Part shown: one piece after another, positions 1-5,599 of the stretch | How positions within the stretch are numbered: position 1 is the first letter of the stretch | Layout: the number at the start of each line of letters is the position of its first letter | Origin: JACVRU01 sp040902725 | GTDB taxonomy: Bacteria > Actinomycetota > Thermoleophilia > Gaiellales > Gaiellaceae | Direction of reading: 5' to 3' | Assembly (NCBI GenBank): GCA_040902725.1 | Contig: JBBDWU010000006.1 | Span: 1 to 8,511, forward strand | Length of the DNA stretch: 8,511 nucleotides | Program-made: the position numbers and the translations under genes | The notes under the pieces: generated by a model | Seen by the model: only the letters and a program-made list of their open reading frames with translations | What the model was told of the DNA's origin: nothing | Database searches by the model: none

Positions 1-347
1 CCGCGCTCGGCCAGCACGGCGTCAACATCATGGAGTTCTGCAAGGCGTTCAACGCCCAGACGGCCGACCAGAACGGGCGCATCACGCCGGTCGAGATCAC
101 CGTCTTCGAGGATCGCTCGTTCACGTTCATCACGAAGACGCCCCCGGCCGCCGTCCTGATCAAGGAGGCGATCGGCGTGGAGAAGGGCTCGGCGGAGCCG
201 AACCGCGACAAGGTCGGGCGGATCACCCAGGATCAGGTGCGCCGCATCGCCGAGACGAAGCTCGAGGACCTGAACGCCCGGGACGTCGACCAGGCGATGC
301 GGATCATCGAGGGCACCGCGCGCTCCATGGGGGTCGATCTTGCCTAG
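1..347 (+). CDS. rplK: 50S ribosomal protein L11, 5'-truncated by the window edge
   Basis: L11 sits at the base of the L7/L12 stalk, binds the GTPase-associated region of 23S rRNA, and takes part in factor binding and the stringent response. The reading frame is open from base 3 and gives 114 residues up to the TAG at 345-347. L11 is usually about 141 residues, so about 27 N-terminal residues lie outside the window. The visible start reads ALGQHGVNIMEFCKAFN, the conserved end of the proline-rich N-terminal domain. The C-terminal rRNA-binding domain is also present, with the KVGRITQDQVRRIAETK segment and a GTARSMG-type ending. An ATG at base 30 lies inside this conserved stretch and is an internal methionine, not the start. 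The stop overlaps the start of rplA by 8 bases, as expected for translational coupling in an rplKA unit. Confidence 0.97.
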   Translation, partial: ALGQHGVNIMEFCKAFNAQTADQNGRITPVEITVFEDRSFTFITKTPPAAVLIKEAIGVEKGSAEPNRDKVGRITQDQVRRIAETKLEDLNARDVDQAMRIIEGTARSMGVDLA

Positions 348-1080
348 CCACGGCAAGCGCTACCGCGGGGCCCGCGACACGATCGACCGCGAGCGCGTGT
401 ACTCGCCGCTCGAGGCCGTCCGGCTGCTCAAGGGCTACCCCGCCCTGAAGTTCGACGAGACGATCGAGGTGCATGCGCGCCTCGGCCTGAACGTGCGTCA
501 CGCCGACCAGCAGCTGCGCGGCACGCTCATGCTCCCGCACGGCACCGGCAAGGAGACGCGCGTCGCGGTCTTCGCCGAGGGCGAGAAGGCCAAGGAGGCC
601 CAGGACGCAGGCGCCGATGTGGTCGGCTCCGCCGACCTCGCCAAGCGGATCGAGGAGGAGGGCTTCACCGACTTCGACGTGGCGATCGCGACGCCGGACC
701 AGATGGGCGTCGTCGGCAAGCTCGGGCGCATCCTCGGCCCGCGCGGCCTGATGCCGAACCCGCGCACCGGCACGGTCACGTTCGACCTCGCCAAGGCGGT
801 CACCGAGGCGAAGGCGGGCAAGCTCGAGTACCGCACCGACCGCGGCGCGAACGTCCACGTGGCGATCGGCAAGCTGAGCTTCGACGAGCGCAGCCTGCTG
901 GAGAACTACGCGGCCGTGGTCGAGGAGATCGCGCGCGCGAAGCCGGCCGCCGCCAAGGGTCGCTACATCCAGAGCATCACGCTGACGTCCACGATGGGCC
1001 CGGGCATCAAGGTCGACACGGCCCGGACGAAGAACGTCGCCGCCGAGCTCGAGGAGGAGCGCGAAGCAGTTACCGCCTAA
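340..1080 (+). CDS. rplA: 50S ribosomal protein L1
   Basis: L1 forms the mobile L1 stalk that helps release deacylated tRNA from the E site. In many bacteria it also represses its own operon by binding mRNA. The protein has 246 residues, against a usual 229-235, with the surplus mostly a charged C-terminal end (AELEEEREAVTA). The signature GRILGPRGLMPNPRTGTVT is at residues 129-147, and the rRNA-binding TSTMGPGI element is at about 216-223, with Thr218, Met219 and Gly220. I chose the TTG at 340 because the protein then begins MPSHGKRYR, matching the usual L1 start, and because a G-run at about 329-333 can serve as Shine-Dalgarno site. The start overlaps the rplK stop, so translation is probably coupled. 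No L1 mRNA operator was identified in the window; it would lie upstream of rplK or be cryptic. Confidence 0.97.
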   Translation: MPSHGKRYRGARDTIDRERVYSPLEAVRLLKGYPALKFDETIEVHARLGLNVRHADQQLRGTLMLPHGTGKETRVAVFAEGEKAKEAQDAGADVVGSADLAKRIEEEGFTDFDVAIATPDQMGVVGKLGRILGPRGLMPNPRTGTVTFDLAKAVTEAKAGKLEYRTDRGANVHVAIGKLSFDERSLLENYAAVVEEIARAKPAAAKGRYIQSITLTSTMGPGIKVDTARTKNVAAELEEEREAVTA

Positions 1081-1098
1081 GGCATCGCCAGCGATGCC
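1081..1098 (+). other. Perfect hairpin directly after rplA stop
   Basis: GGCATCGC and GCGATGCC form an 8-base perfect inverted repeat around a 2-base centre, starting at the first base after the rplA TAA. No T-run follows, so it is not a standard intrinsic terminator. It may stabilise the 3' end of the rplKA message, act as a processing site, or terminate weakly as some GC-rich hairpins do. Confidence 0.5.
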
Positions 1099-1102
1099 GA
1101 TG

Positions 1103-1131
1103 TCAGGACGCGTCGACCCCGCCGCTAGGCT
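1103..1131 (+). promoter_or_regulatory. Possible rplJ promoter
   Basis: TAGGCT at 1126-1131 fits the TANNNT pattern of a housekeeping -10 element and would start RNA near 1138, just before the L10-leader structure. The -35 region 17 bases upstream (TCAGGA, 1103-1108) is a poor match to TTGACA. The position is good and the sequence evidence is weak; rplJ could equally be read from the rplK promoter. Confidence 0.33.
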
Positions 1132-1143
1132 GTAAGCACATAC

Positions 1144-1203
1144 CCGTCGCCGAAGACAGCCGGCAGCCCCCGCGGGGGCAGAGGCCCGGCCCAGGCGGAT
1201 CGG
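1144..1203 (+). ncRNA. L10 leader (ribosomal protein L10(L12) autoregulatory mRNA element)
   Basis: This 5' untranslated segment of rplJ carries the hallmark CGCC-GAAGACA-GCCGG strand of L10 leaders. CGCC (1148-1151) pairs with GGCG (1194-1197), and GCCGG (1159-1163) pairs with CCGGC (1186-1190). Between these two stems lie GAAGACA on one side and CCA on the other, the kink-like internal loop known in this family. The tip is a small hairpin, GCCCC/GGGGC at 1166-1179. The lower stem can be extended by CCG 1144-1146 pairing with CGG 1201-1203. In known systems the L10-L12 complex binds this RNA and lowers rplJL expression when stalk protein is in excess. Identification is by motif and manual folding. 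Confidence 0.8.
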
Positions 1204-1221
1204 AGAGACGCTCTTCCGCCT
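1193..1221 (+). promoter_or_regulatory. Alternative stem that competes with the L10 leader
   Basis: AGGCGGA (1193-1199) is perfectly complementary to TCCGCCT (1215-1221), giving a 7-bp stem with a 15-base loop. Its left arm uses the same bases (1194-1197) that close the L10-leader lower stem, so the two structures exclude each other. Such overlap is what a protein-controlled RNA switch needs, but the switch itself is inferred. Confidence 0.5.
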
Positions 1222-1226
1222 CTTCC

Positions 1227-1250
1227 CGAGCCCGCCCGCCGGCGGGTTCG
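1227..1250 (+). promoter_or_regulatory. Strong hairpin just upstream of the rplJ ribosome binding site
   Basis: CGAGCCCGCC (1227-1236) pairs with GGCGGGTTCG (1241-1250) over 10 bp, including one G-T pair, around the tetraloop CGCC. It ends five bases before the Shine-Dalgarno GAGGAG at 1256-1261. ATCGTGAGG follows rather than a T-run, so a classical intrinsic attenuator is unlikely. Pausing, factor-dependent termination, or control of ribosome access are possible. Confidence 0.55.
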
Positions 1251-1268
1251 ATCGTGAGGAGCTGAGAG

Positions 1269-1940
1269 ATGCTGAAAAAGGACAAGGAGCAGGTCGTCGA
1301 GCGGCTGGCCGCGCGGATCAAGGCGGCCGAGACGCTGATCGTCGCGGACTACCGCGGGCTGACGAACGCCCAGCTGGAGGCGCTGCGCGACGAGCTGCTC
1401 AAGCACGGCGCCCGCTTCACGGTTGTCAAGAACACGCTCACGAGGCGGGCGGCCGAGGCCGCCGGCAACGAGCCGCTGCTCGCGCTGCTCGAGGGGCCGA
1501 CGGCGATCGCCTTCCTGGAGAGCGGCGGCGACCCGCTCGCGACCGCAAAAGCGCTCAGCCGGCTGGCGCGCGACTCGCGCGTGCTCGCGATCCGCGGCGG
1601 CGTCCTCGAAGGCAGGGCGATCTCGTCCGAGGACATCGAGTCGCTTGCCAAGCTCCCGTCGACGGACGTGCTCCGCGGCCAGGTGCTCGCCGCGATCGTC
1701 GGGCCGGTGCAGGCCTTCGCGGGCCTGATCTCGGCCCCGCTTACGAATCTCGTCGGGGTGATCGACGCCCGCATCGCCCAGCTCGGCGGCGAGGACGAGC
1801 CCGAGCCCGAAGCACCGATCGAGGAGACGACTCCCGAGGCCCCGGCGGCCGAGGAAGAGACCACCACCCAAGAATCAGCCGATGAATCCGGGGCCGGACT
1901 TCAGTCGGGCCCCGGCGAAACTTCCGAGGAGGAGGACTGA
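1269..1940 (+). CDS. rplJ: 50S ribosomal protein L10 with acidic C-terminal tail
   Basis: L10 anchors the L7/L12 dimers to the 23S rRNA and L11 at the stalk base, and with L12 it represses its own mRNA. The ATG at 1269 has GAGGAG at 1256-1261, spaced 7 bases. The globular domain is clear, with LIVADYRGLTNAQLEALR at about 23-40 and FTVVKNTLTRRA at about 50-61. The terminal helix that holds L12 runs to about residue 172 (LTNLVGVIDARIAQL). A typical L10 would end near there at 165-175 residues, but this one continues to 223. Residues 175-223 contain 19 Asp/Glu and no Lys or Arg, with Pro, Ala, Thr and Ser filling the rest, so the tail is probably disordered. The DNA for the last residues (Glu-Glu-Glu-Asp) also provides the rplL Shine-Dalgarno site. 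rplL begins two bases after the stop. Confidence 0.96.
   Translation: MLKKDKEQVVERLAARIKAAETLIVADYRGLTNAQLEALRDELLKHGARFTVVKNTLTRRAAEAAGNEPLLALLEGPTAIAFLESGGDPLATAKALSRLARDSRVLAIRGGVLEGRAISSEDIESLAKLPSTDVLRGQVLAAIVGPVQAFAGLISAPLTNLVGVIDARIAQLGGEDEPEPEAPIEETTPEAPAAEEETTTQESADESGAGLQSGPGETSEEED
1926..1935 (+). promoter_or_regulatory. Very strong rplL ribosome binding site inside rplJ
   Basis: GAGGAGGAGG lies 7 bases before the rplL ATG at 1943. It is entirely within the rplJ coding region, where it encodes the final acidic residues. A strong site fits the need for several L7/L12 copies per L10. Confidence 0.8.
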
Positions 1941-1942
1941 CG

Positions 1943-2335
1943 ATGGCAGCAGGTCCGGTGGACAAGATCTTCGACCAGCTGGGCAGCATGTCCGTGCTCG
2001 AGCTGGTCGAGCTGAAGACGAAGATCGAGGACGAGTGGGGCGTCACCGCCGCCGCCCCGGTGGCCGTGGCGGCCCCCGGCGCCGCAGCGGGCGCTCCCGC
2101 AGAGGGCGCCGCCGCCGAGGAGCAGACGGCGTTCGACGTGGTGCTGACGGGCGCGGGCGACAAGAAGATCCAGGTGATCAAGGTCGTCCGGGCGATCACC
2201 GGCCTCGGCCTCAAGGAGGCCAAGGACCTGGTCGACGGGGCACCGCAGCCCGTCAAGGAGGGGGTCGCCCAGGACGAGGCCGACTCGATCAAGGCGCAGC
2301 TCGAGGAAGCCGGCGCCGGCGTCGAAGTCAAGTAG
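1943..2335 (+). CDS. rplL: 50S ribosomal protein L7/L12
   Basis: This is the multicopy stalk protein that recruits and activates translational GTPases. It has 130 residues, slightly above the usual 120-128. Residues 1-33 form the N-terminal dimerisation and L10-binding domain (VDKIFDQLGSMSVLELVELK). Residues 34-60 are a flexible hinge of mostly Ala, Gly and Pro. Residues 61-130 are the C-terminal factor-binding domain, with the conserved KKIQVIKVVRAITGLGLKEA (74-93), DLVDGAPQPVKEGV (95-108) and the closing VEVK. It is coupled to rplJ by a two-base gap and followed within 30 bases by a strong terminator, so it ends the ribosomal protein unit. Confidence 0.98.
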   Translation: MAAGPVDKIFDQLGSMSVLELVELKTKIEDEWGVTAAAPVAVAAPGAAAGAPAEGAAAEEQTAFDVVLTGAGDKKIQVIKVVRAITGLGLKEAKDLVDGAPQPVKEGVAQDEADSIKAQLEEAGAGVEVK

Positions 2336-2363
2336 CGTCCGCCCCCACAGGGCGCCGTGACGT

Positions 2364-2392
2364 CGAAAGGCCGCCTCCGAGGCGGCCTTTCG
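2364..2392 (+). terminator. Intrinsic terminator after rplL
   Basis: CGAAAGGCCGCCT (2364-2376) and AGGCGGCCTTTCG (2380-2392) form a perfect 13-bp stem with a three-base loop CCG. The A-run on the left arm gives TTT on the right arm, with a further TTT at 2395-2397. It is symmetric enough to work on both strands, and it should separate rplJL transcription from everything downstream. Confidence 0.9.
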
Positions 2393-2409
2393 CATTTCCG
2401 CGCCCCCTC

Positions 2410-2438
2410 TAGACAAGTTGCAACTGCCGCACTACGAT
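2410..2438 (+). promoter_or_regulatory. Promoter of the HYR-protein gene
   Basis: TAGACA (2410-2415) matches the -35 consensus TTGACA at five of six bases. TACGAT (2433-2438) fits a -10 element (TANNNT), and the spacer is exactly 17 bases. RNA would start near 2445, giving a 5' leader of about 46 bases. It directly follows the rplL terminator, so the gene downstream appears to be an independent unit. Confidence 0.7.
2416..2425. promoter_or_regulatory. Palindrome between -35 and -10, candidate operator
   Basis: AGTTGCAACT is a perfect 10-base palindrome that abuts the -35 hexamer and fills the first part of the promoter spacer. The position suits a repressor or MerR-like activator. No matching second site was seen, and a 10-base palindrome can occur by chance. 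Confidence 0.35.
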
Positions 2439-2490
2439 CCGGGCGCGGCCAGGTTTGTCCCGGGGGGGACGACCGAGGGAGAGTGTGGGC

Positions 2491-5052
2491 ATGAGGGTTG
2501 GGATGAGAAAGCTCGTTGCGCTATCGAGTGCGCTCGCGGTGGGGATCGTTCTGCTCGCGGGCAGTGGCACGGCGCAAGCCGATCCGCTCCCGCCGCCGGA
2601 GTTCACGCTCTTCGTCGCACCCACCGCTGGTGCACCGGGGCAGATGGTCCTGAACGTCAGCTTCACGAATAATTTCGGCGGCCAGGGCGCGGTCAACGGC
2701 CTCTCGGCGCTCCTCACGCTGGCGGGAGGCGCGACACTTGCCGGGGGCCAGATCAATCCAGTGGCCCAGGGCTCTCTGGCCGATGGCGCGCTCTGGCTCT
2801 TCCCGTGGACGGTGAACGTGGCCTGTCCGAGCGCAGCCACCTTCGACGTGGCGGTGAACTTCACCGGGAACCCCGGCCCCGCGTTCCACTTCGGCCCGGC
2901 GCCGCTCTGCGGCGGCCCCGGCGGCCCGCAATCGATCTACACGTTCTTGCTACAGCCGACGCCGGCCGGGTTCGGCCAGATCAGCCTCAACGCGACCTTC
3001 CGGAACGAGCCGGGCGGGCAGGGGACGCTGAACGGCCTTTCCGCCGATCTCCAACTCGGCGACGGCTTGGAGCTCGTCTCCGGCGCGGACCCAGCCACGC
3101 TCGAGACACTCAACGACGGCATGACCTGGCCCATCAACTGGCTGATCAACGTCGGCTGCGGTCCCGACTCGTTCTTCGACGTCTTCGTCGACTTCGCCGA
3201 GAACCCGAACCTCGACGGAGCCCCGCAGCTGTTCCACTATCCGCTCAATCGTCCCGACTGCCCACCGCCGCCCGAGGTGGACGTCGACGCTCCCTTCACG
3301 ACGCCGGACGGGCTGCCGCTCGTCTTCAGCGGCGTGCCGACCGCGTTCGGCAAGGACGTCGTCGACCACTGCATCGGCAAGAAGCCGGTCAAGGCCGTGA
3401 AGCTCGTGCTGCACCCCGAGTTCGGGCCTGACGTCGAGCAGATGCTCGAGTACGTCGGCCCGGGCGAGGTCTGGTCGAAGACGTTCCTCCCGAGCGGTCA
3501 CGGGATCACGTCGCTGACGTTCTACGTGACGTGTGACGACGACTCGATCGAGATCCAGGACGGCGGCAACATCTACATCGACCCGAGCGGCACGATCGTC
3601 GACGCCTGCACCGGTGATCCGCTCGCCGGAGCGACGGTGACGCTGATCAAGGAGACGTCGCCGGGCATCTTCGGCCTGCCGCCGGCGGGCCAGTTCATCC
3701 CGGCCGTCAACCCGCAGATCACCGCGGCCGACGGCGCCTACGGGTGGGACGTCGTCGCCGGCAACTGGCAGGTGCACGCCGAAAAGTTCGGCTATGCATC
3801 CGCAGACAGCGCGGTGCTGGCGATTCCGCCGGCCGTCACCGATCTCGAGATCGCGCTCACGCCGACCGGCGGCTGCGTAACTCCGCCCGCGAACGACGAC
3901 TTCGCGAACGCGATCGTCCTGGCCGGCAACAACGGCAGCGTCAACGGCACCACGGTCGACGCCACCAACGAGTCGGGCGAGCCGAACCCGGCACACTCGG
4001 TGGGCGTCTGGTACTCGTGGACGCCGGTCGGGACCGGCACCGTCACCTTCGACACCTGCGGCGGCGTGACCGACTACGACACCTATCTCAACGTGTACAC
4101 GGGCGTCGGCCTTGCCTCGCTCACGCAGATCGCCGAGAACGACGACTTCTGCAGCGGCTTCTTCGGCTTCCGCCAGAGCGAGGTCATGTTCGCCTTTGCG
4201 GGCCAGACCTACTGGATCCGCGTCGGAGGCTTCGGGATCAACACCGGAGACTTCACGCTCAACTTCGTCGTGTTCGTCGACAACACGGCGCCCGTGATTC
4301 AGCCCCACGCCAACGTTCAGGTCGTCACGAACGACGCCGGGGCCACGAGCGTGAGCGTCGGCTACACGCCGCCCGACGTCACCGACGACACCGACCCGAC
4401 GCATCCGGCGTTCTGCACGCCCGGGCCGGGAGCGTTCTTCGCCGTCGGAGCGCACACGCAGGTGACCTGCACCGCGCAGGACGTCGCGGGCAACCCCGCG
4501 GCGCCCACGTTCTTCGACGTCTTCGTCGAGTTCGTGGACAACACCAAGCCCGTGATCCGGCCGCACGGCGACGAGCACGTGACCACCGCGGACCCGGGTG
4601 GCACGGTCGTCTTCTACGACTCGCCGCTCGCCGACGACGACGCGGACGGCATCCTGGCCACCGAGTGCTTCCCGCTCTCTGGGAGCAACTTCGCGATCGG
4701 CCACACGACCGTGACCTGCGACGTGCAGGATTCGAGCGGCAACGAGGCCGTCGACTCCTTCTTCGACGTCTTCGTGGAGCTCGACGCGGAGGGCTCGCTC
4801 GACGCTTTGCGCGCCGACGTGCTCGCGAGCGACCTGAAGAAGGGGCTCCGGAACGACCTCGAGAACAAGCTCGAGCAGGCGGCCAAGGAGCTCGACAAGA
4901 AGAAGGGGCCGAAGCTCAAGCAGGCCTGCAAGAAGCTGGACGACTTCGTCGACCAGCTCGCCAAGAAGACCGGCAAGCAGGGCCTCACCGCGGCCCAGGC
5001 CGCCGAGTGGCGCGACTGGGCGAATGCGATCGCCCTCGCGCTCGGCTGCTAG
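2491..5052 (+). CDS. Secreted multidomain protein: tandem novel repeats, CarboxypepD_reg-like, PPC-like, two HYR domains, helical tail
   Basis: An 853-residue exported protein; its exact role is unknown, and adhesion or extracellular binding is a reasonable guess for HYR proteins. Residues 1-30 are a signal peptide (RK-containing start, hydrophobic core, cleavage after AQA). Residues 38-147 and 150-257 are tandem copies of a module I do not recognise, sharing GGQG, NGLSA and a W-x-x-NV-x-C segment. Residues 258-360 look Ig-like. Residues 361-458 resemble a carboxypeptidase-regulatory-like domain (TAADGAYGWDVVAGNWQVHA). Residues 463-594 are PPC-like (NDDFANAI, VWYSW, DTYLNVYTG, YWIRVGGF). HYR domains lie at about 597-681 and 682-765. 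Residues 769-853 are lysine-rich and helical, like the FIMAH-type tail found after HYR domains (LTAAQAAEW, ending LGC). All 16 cysteines lie after the signal peptide, two per module. There is no LPXTG motif or C-terminal membrane segment. I chose the ATG at 2491, with GAGGGAG at 2475-2481; the ATG at 2503 is also possible. Confidence 0.88.
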   Translation: MRVGMRKLVALSSALAVGIVLLAGSGTAQADPLPPPEFTLFVAPTAGAPGQMVLNVSFTNNFGGQGAVNGLSALLTLAGGATLAGGQINPVAQGSLADGALWLFPWTVNVACPSAATFDVAVNFTGNPGPAFHFGPAPLCGGPGGPQSIYTFLLQPTPAGFGQISLNATFRNEPGGQGTLNGLSADLQLGDGLELVSGADPATLETLNDGMTWPINWLINVGCGPDSFFDVFVDFAENPNLDGAPQLFHYPLNRPDCPPPPEVDVDAPFTTPDGLPLVFSGVPTAFGKDVVDHCIGKKPVKAVKLVLHPEFGPDVEQMLEYVGPGEVWSKTFLPSGHGITSLTFYVTCDDDSIEIQDGGNIYIDPSGTIVDACTGDPLAGATVTLIKETSPGIFGLPPAGQFIPAVNPQITAADGAYGWDVVAGNWQVHAEKFGYASADSAVLAIPPAVTDLEIALTPTGGCVTPPANDDFANAIVLAGNNGSVNGTTVDATNESGEPNPAHSVGVWYSWTPVGTGTVTFDTCGGVTDYDTYLNVYTGVGLASLTQIAENDDFCSGFFGFRQSEVMFAFAGQTYWIRVGGFGINTGDFTLNFVVFVDNTAPVIQPHANVQVVTNDAGATSVSVGYTPPDVTDDTDPTHPAFCTPGPGAFFAVGAHTQVTCTAQDVAGNPAAPTFFDVFVEFVDNTKPVIRPHGDEHVTTADPGGTVVFYDSPLADDDADGILATECFPLSGSNFAIGHTTVTCDVQDSSGNEAVDSFFDVFVELDAEGSLDALRADVLASDLKKGLRNDLENKLEQAAKELDKKKGPKLKQACKKLDDFVDQLAKKTGKQGLTAAQAAEWRDWANAIALALGC
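2602..3261 (+). repeat. Tandem pair of ~111-residue protein modules
   Basis: These bases encode residues 38-257 of the HYR protein. Copy 1 has GGQG at 63-66, NGLSA at 69-73, W106, C112 and C140. Copy 2 has GGQG at 175-178, NGLSA at 181-185, W217, C223 and C257. Most landmarks are offset by 111-112 residues. The cysteines probably pair within each copy. The module is probably a beta-sandwich, since strand-like alternation is clear. I cannot assign it to a named family. Confidence 0.75.
4279..4785 (+). repeat. Tandem HYR domains
   Basis: Two HYR (hyalin repeat) Ig-like domains start with VDNTAPVI and VDNTKPVI, 255 bases apart, and each ends with FFDVFVE. The family's conserved cysteine pair is C642/C660 in the first and C726/C743 in the second, followed by the expected T-x-D-x-x-GN motif (QDVAGN and QDSSGN). 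HYR domains occur in extracellular and adhesion-related proteins. Confidence 0.85.
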
Positions 5053-5065
5053 CAAGGCGCTGACA

Positions 5066-5099
5066 GCGGGGGCCGCGGCGACGCGGCCCCCGCAAGTTT
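5066..5099 (+). terminator. Terminator after the HYR-protein gene
   Basis: GCGGGGGCCGC (5066-5076) and GCGGCCCCCGC (5083-5093) form a perfect 11-bp GC-rich stem with loop GGCGAC, followed by AAGTTT. The T-run is short, so termination may be partial, which would let some transcription reach the small gene downstream. Confidence 0.75.
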
Positions 5100-5125
5100 C
5101 CCCGGGGAGCGGCATCTCTAGCTGT

Positions 5126-5551
5126 ATGACCCCCTCCCGCAAGCTCAGGACTCTCGCCGCGGCCGCCCTGACCACGGCGCTCGCCGCCTCGGTCGCGCTC
5201 GCCGCTCCGCCCTCCGAGCAGGGCAGGGCAGCCTGCAAGCCGAGCAAGGCCGTCGTGCTCAAGGGCACGCTCGTCTCCTTCGGCGCCGGCTCGTTCGTGA
5301 TCGACGTCAAGAAGGCGAACAAGCACGGCCGGGCTCTCGCCGGGCCGCAGACGGTGGCCGTCGACGACAAGACGAAGTTCCGGCCGAAGCGGTACGACGA
5401 CTTCAAGGACGCCGTGGCCGGCTTCCGGATGAACGTGCACGCGAAGGTGTGCAAAGGCGAGCCCGTGGCGGCGGTCGTCGCCCGGCGCGTGACTCTGCAC
5501 CCCGCCAAGACAGAAGACTCAGGCACTACTCCTTCAGGCACCACTCCGTAG
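5126..5551 (+). CDS. Small exported protein, DUF5666-like beta domain
   Basis: A 141-residue protein of unknown function. Residues 1-27 form a signal peptide (MTPSRKLR, then an Ala/Leu-rich core, cleavage near ALA-APP). Residues 42-126 read as a compact beta domain with the pattern of DUF5666-type modules: a VVLKGTLVSF start, VIDVKKAN, a central QTVAVDDKTKFRP, and a closing VAAVVARRVTLHP. The family resemblance is by eye only. Two cysteines, C37 and C109, could form a disulfide outside the cell. The tail is Thr/Ser/Pro-rich, with GTTP twice. The ATG at 5126 gives the best signal peptide, but the only Shine-Dalgarno-like run, GGGGAG at 5104-5109, is 16 bases away, so initiation is weak or leaderless. 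No convincing promoter was seen in the 73-base gap after the HYR gene, so it may be read through from there. Confidence 0.75.
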   Translation: MTPSRKLRTLAAAALTTALAASVALAAPPSEQGRAACKPSKAVVLKGTLVSFGAGSFVIDVKKANKHGRALAGPQTVAVDDKTKFRPKRYDDFKDAVAGFRMNVHAKVCKGEPVAAVVARRVTLHPAKTEDSGTTPSGTTP

Positions 5552-5567
5552 CACCTCCCACCCCGCA

Positions 5568-5599
5568 GCGTCGAGCCCCTGCTCCCAGGGGCTCGACGC
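5568..5599 (+). terminator. 14-bp perfect hairpin after the small exported gene
   Basis: GCGTCGAGCCCCTG (5568-5581) and CAGGGGCTCGACGC (5586-5599) pair perfectly around loop CTCC, 16 bases after the stop codon. No T-run follows (ACTGGTCCGC), so it is a hairpin-only terminator or RNA end stabiliser. Its position between two genes on the same strand, just upstream of rpoB promoter candidates, supports a boundary role. Confidence 0.65.

Noticed and set aside
2455..2490. Upstream TTG start at 2455 for the HYR protein
   Set aside because: It lies about 10 bases from the inferred transcription start, has no ribosome binding site, and adds residues before the signal peptide. ATG 2491 has GAGGGAG at a proper distance.
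5060..5065. CTGACA as a -35 element for the small exported gene
   Set aside because: No -10 hexamer lies at 16-18 bases; that position is inside the GC-only terminator stem.
5024..5125. Start of the small exported protein within the HYR gene at 5024
   Set aside because: It would translate through the terminator hairpin and place 34 extra residues before a clear signal peptide.
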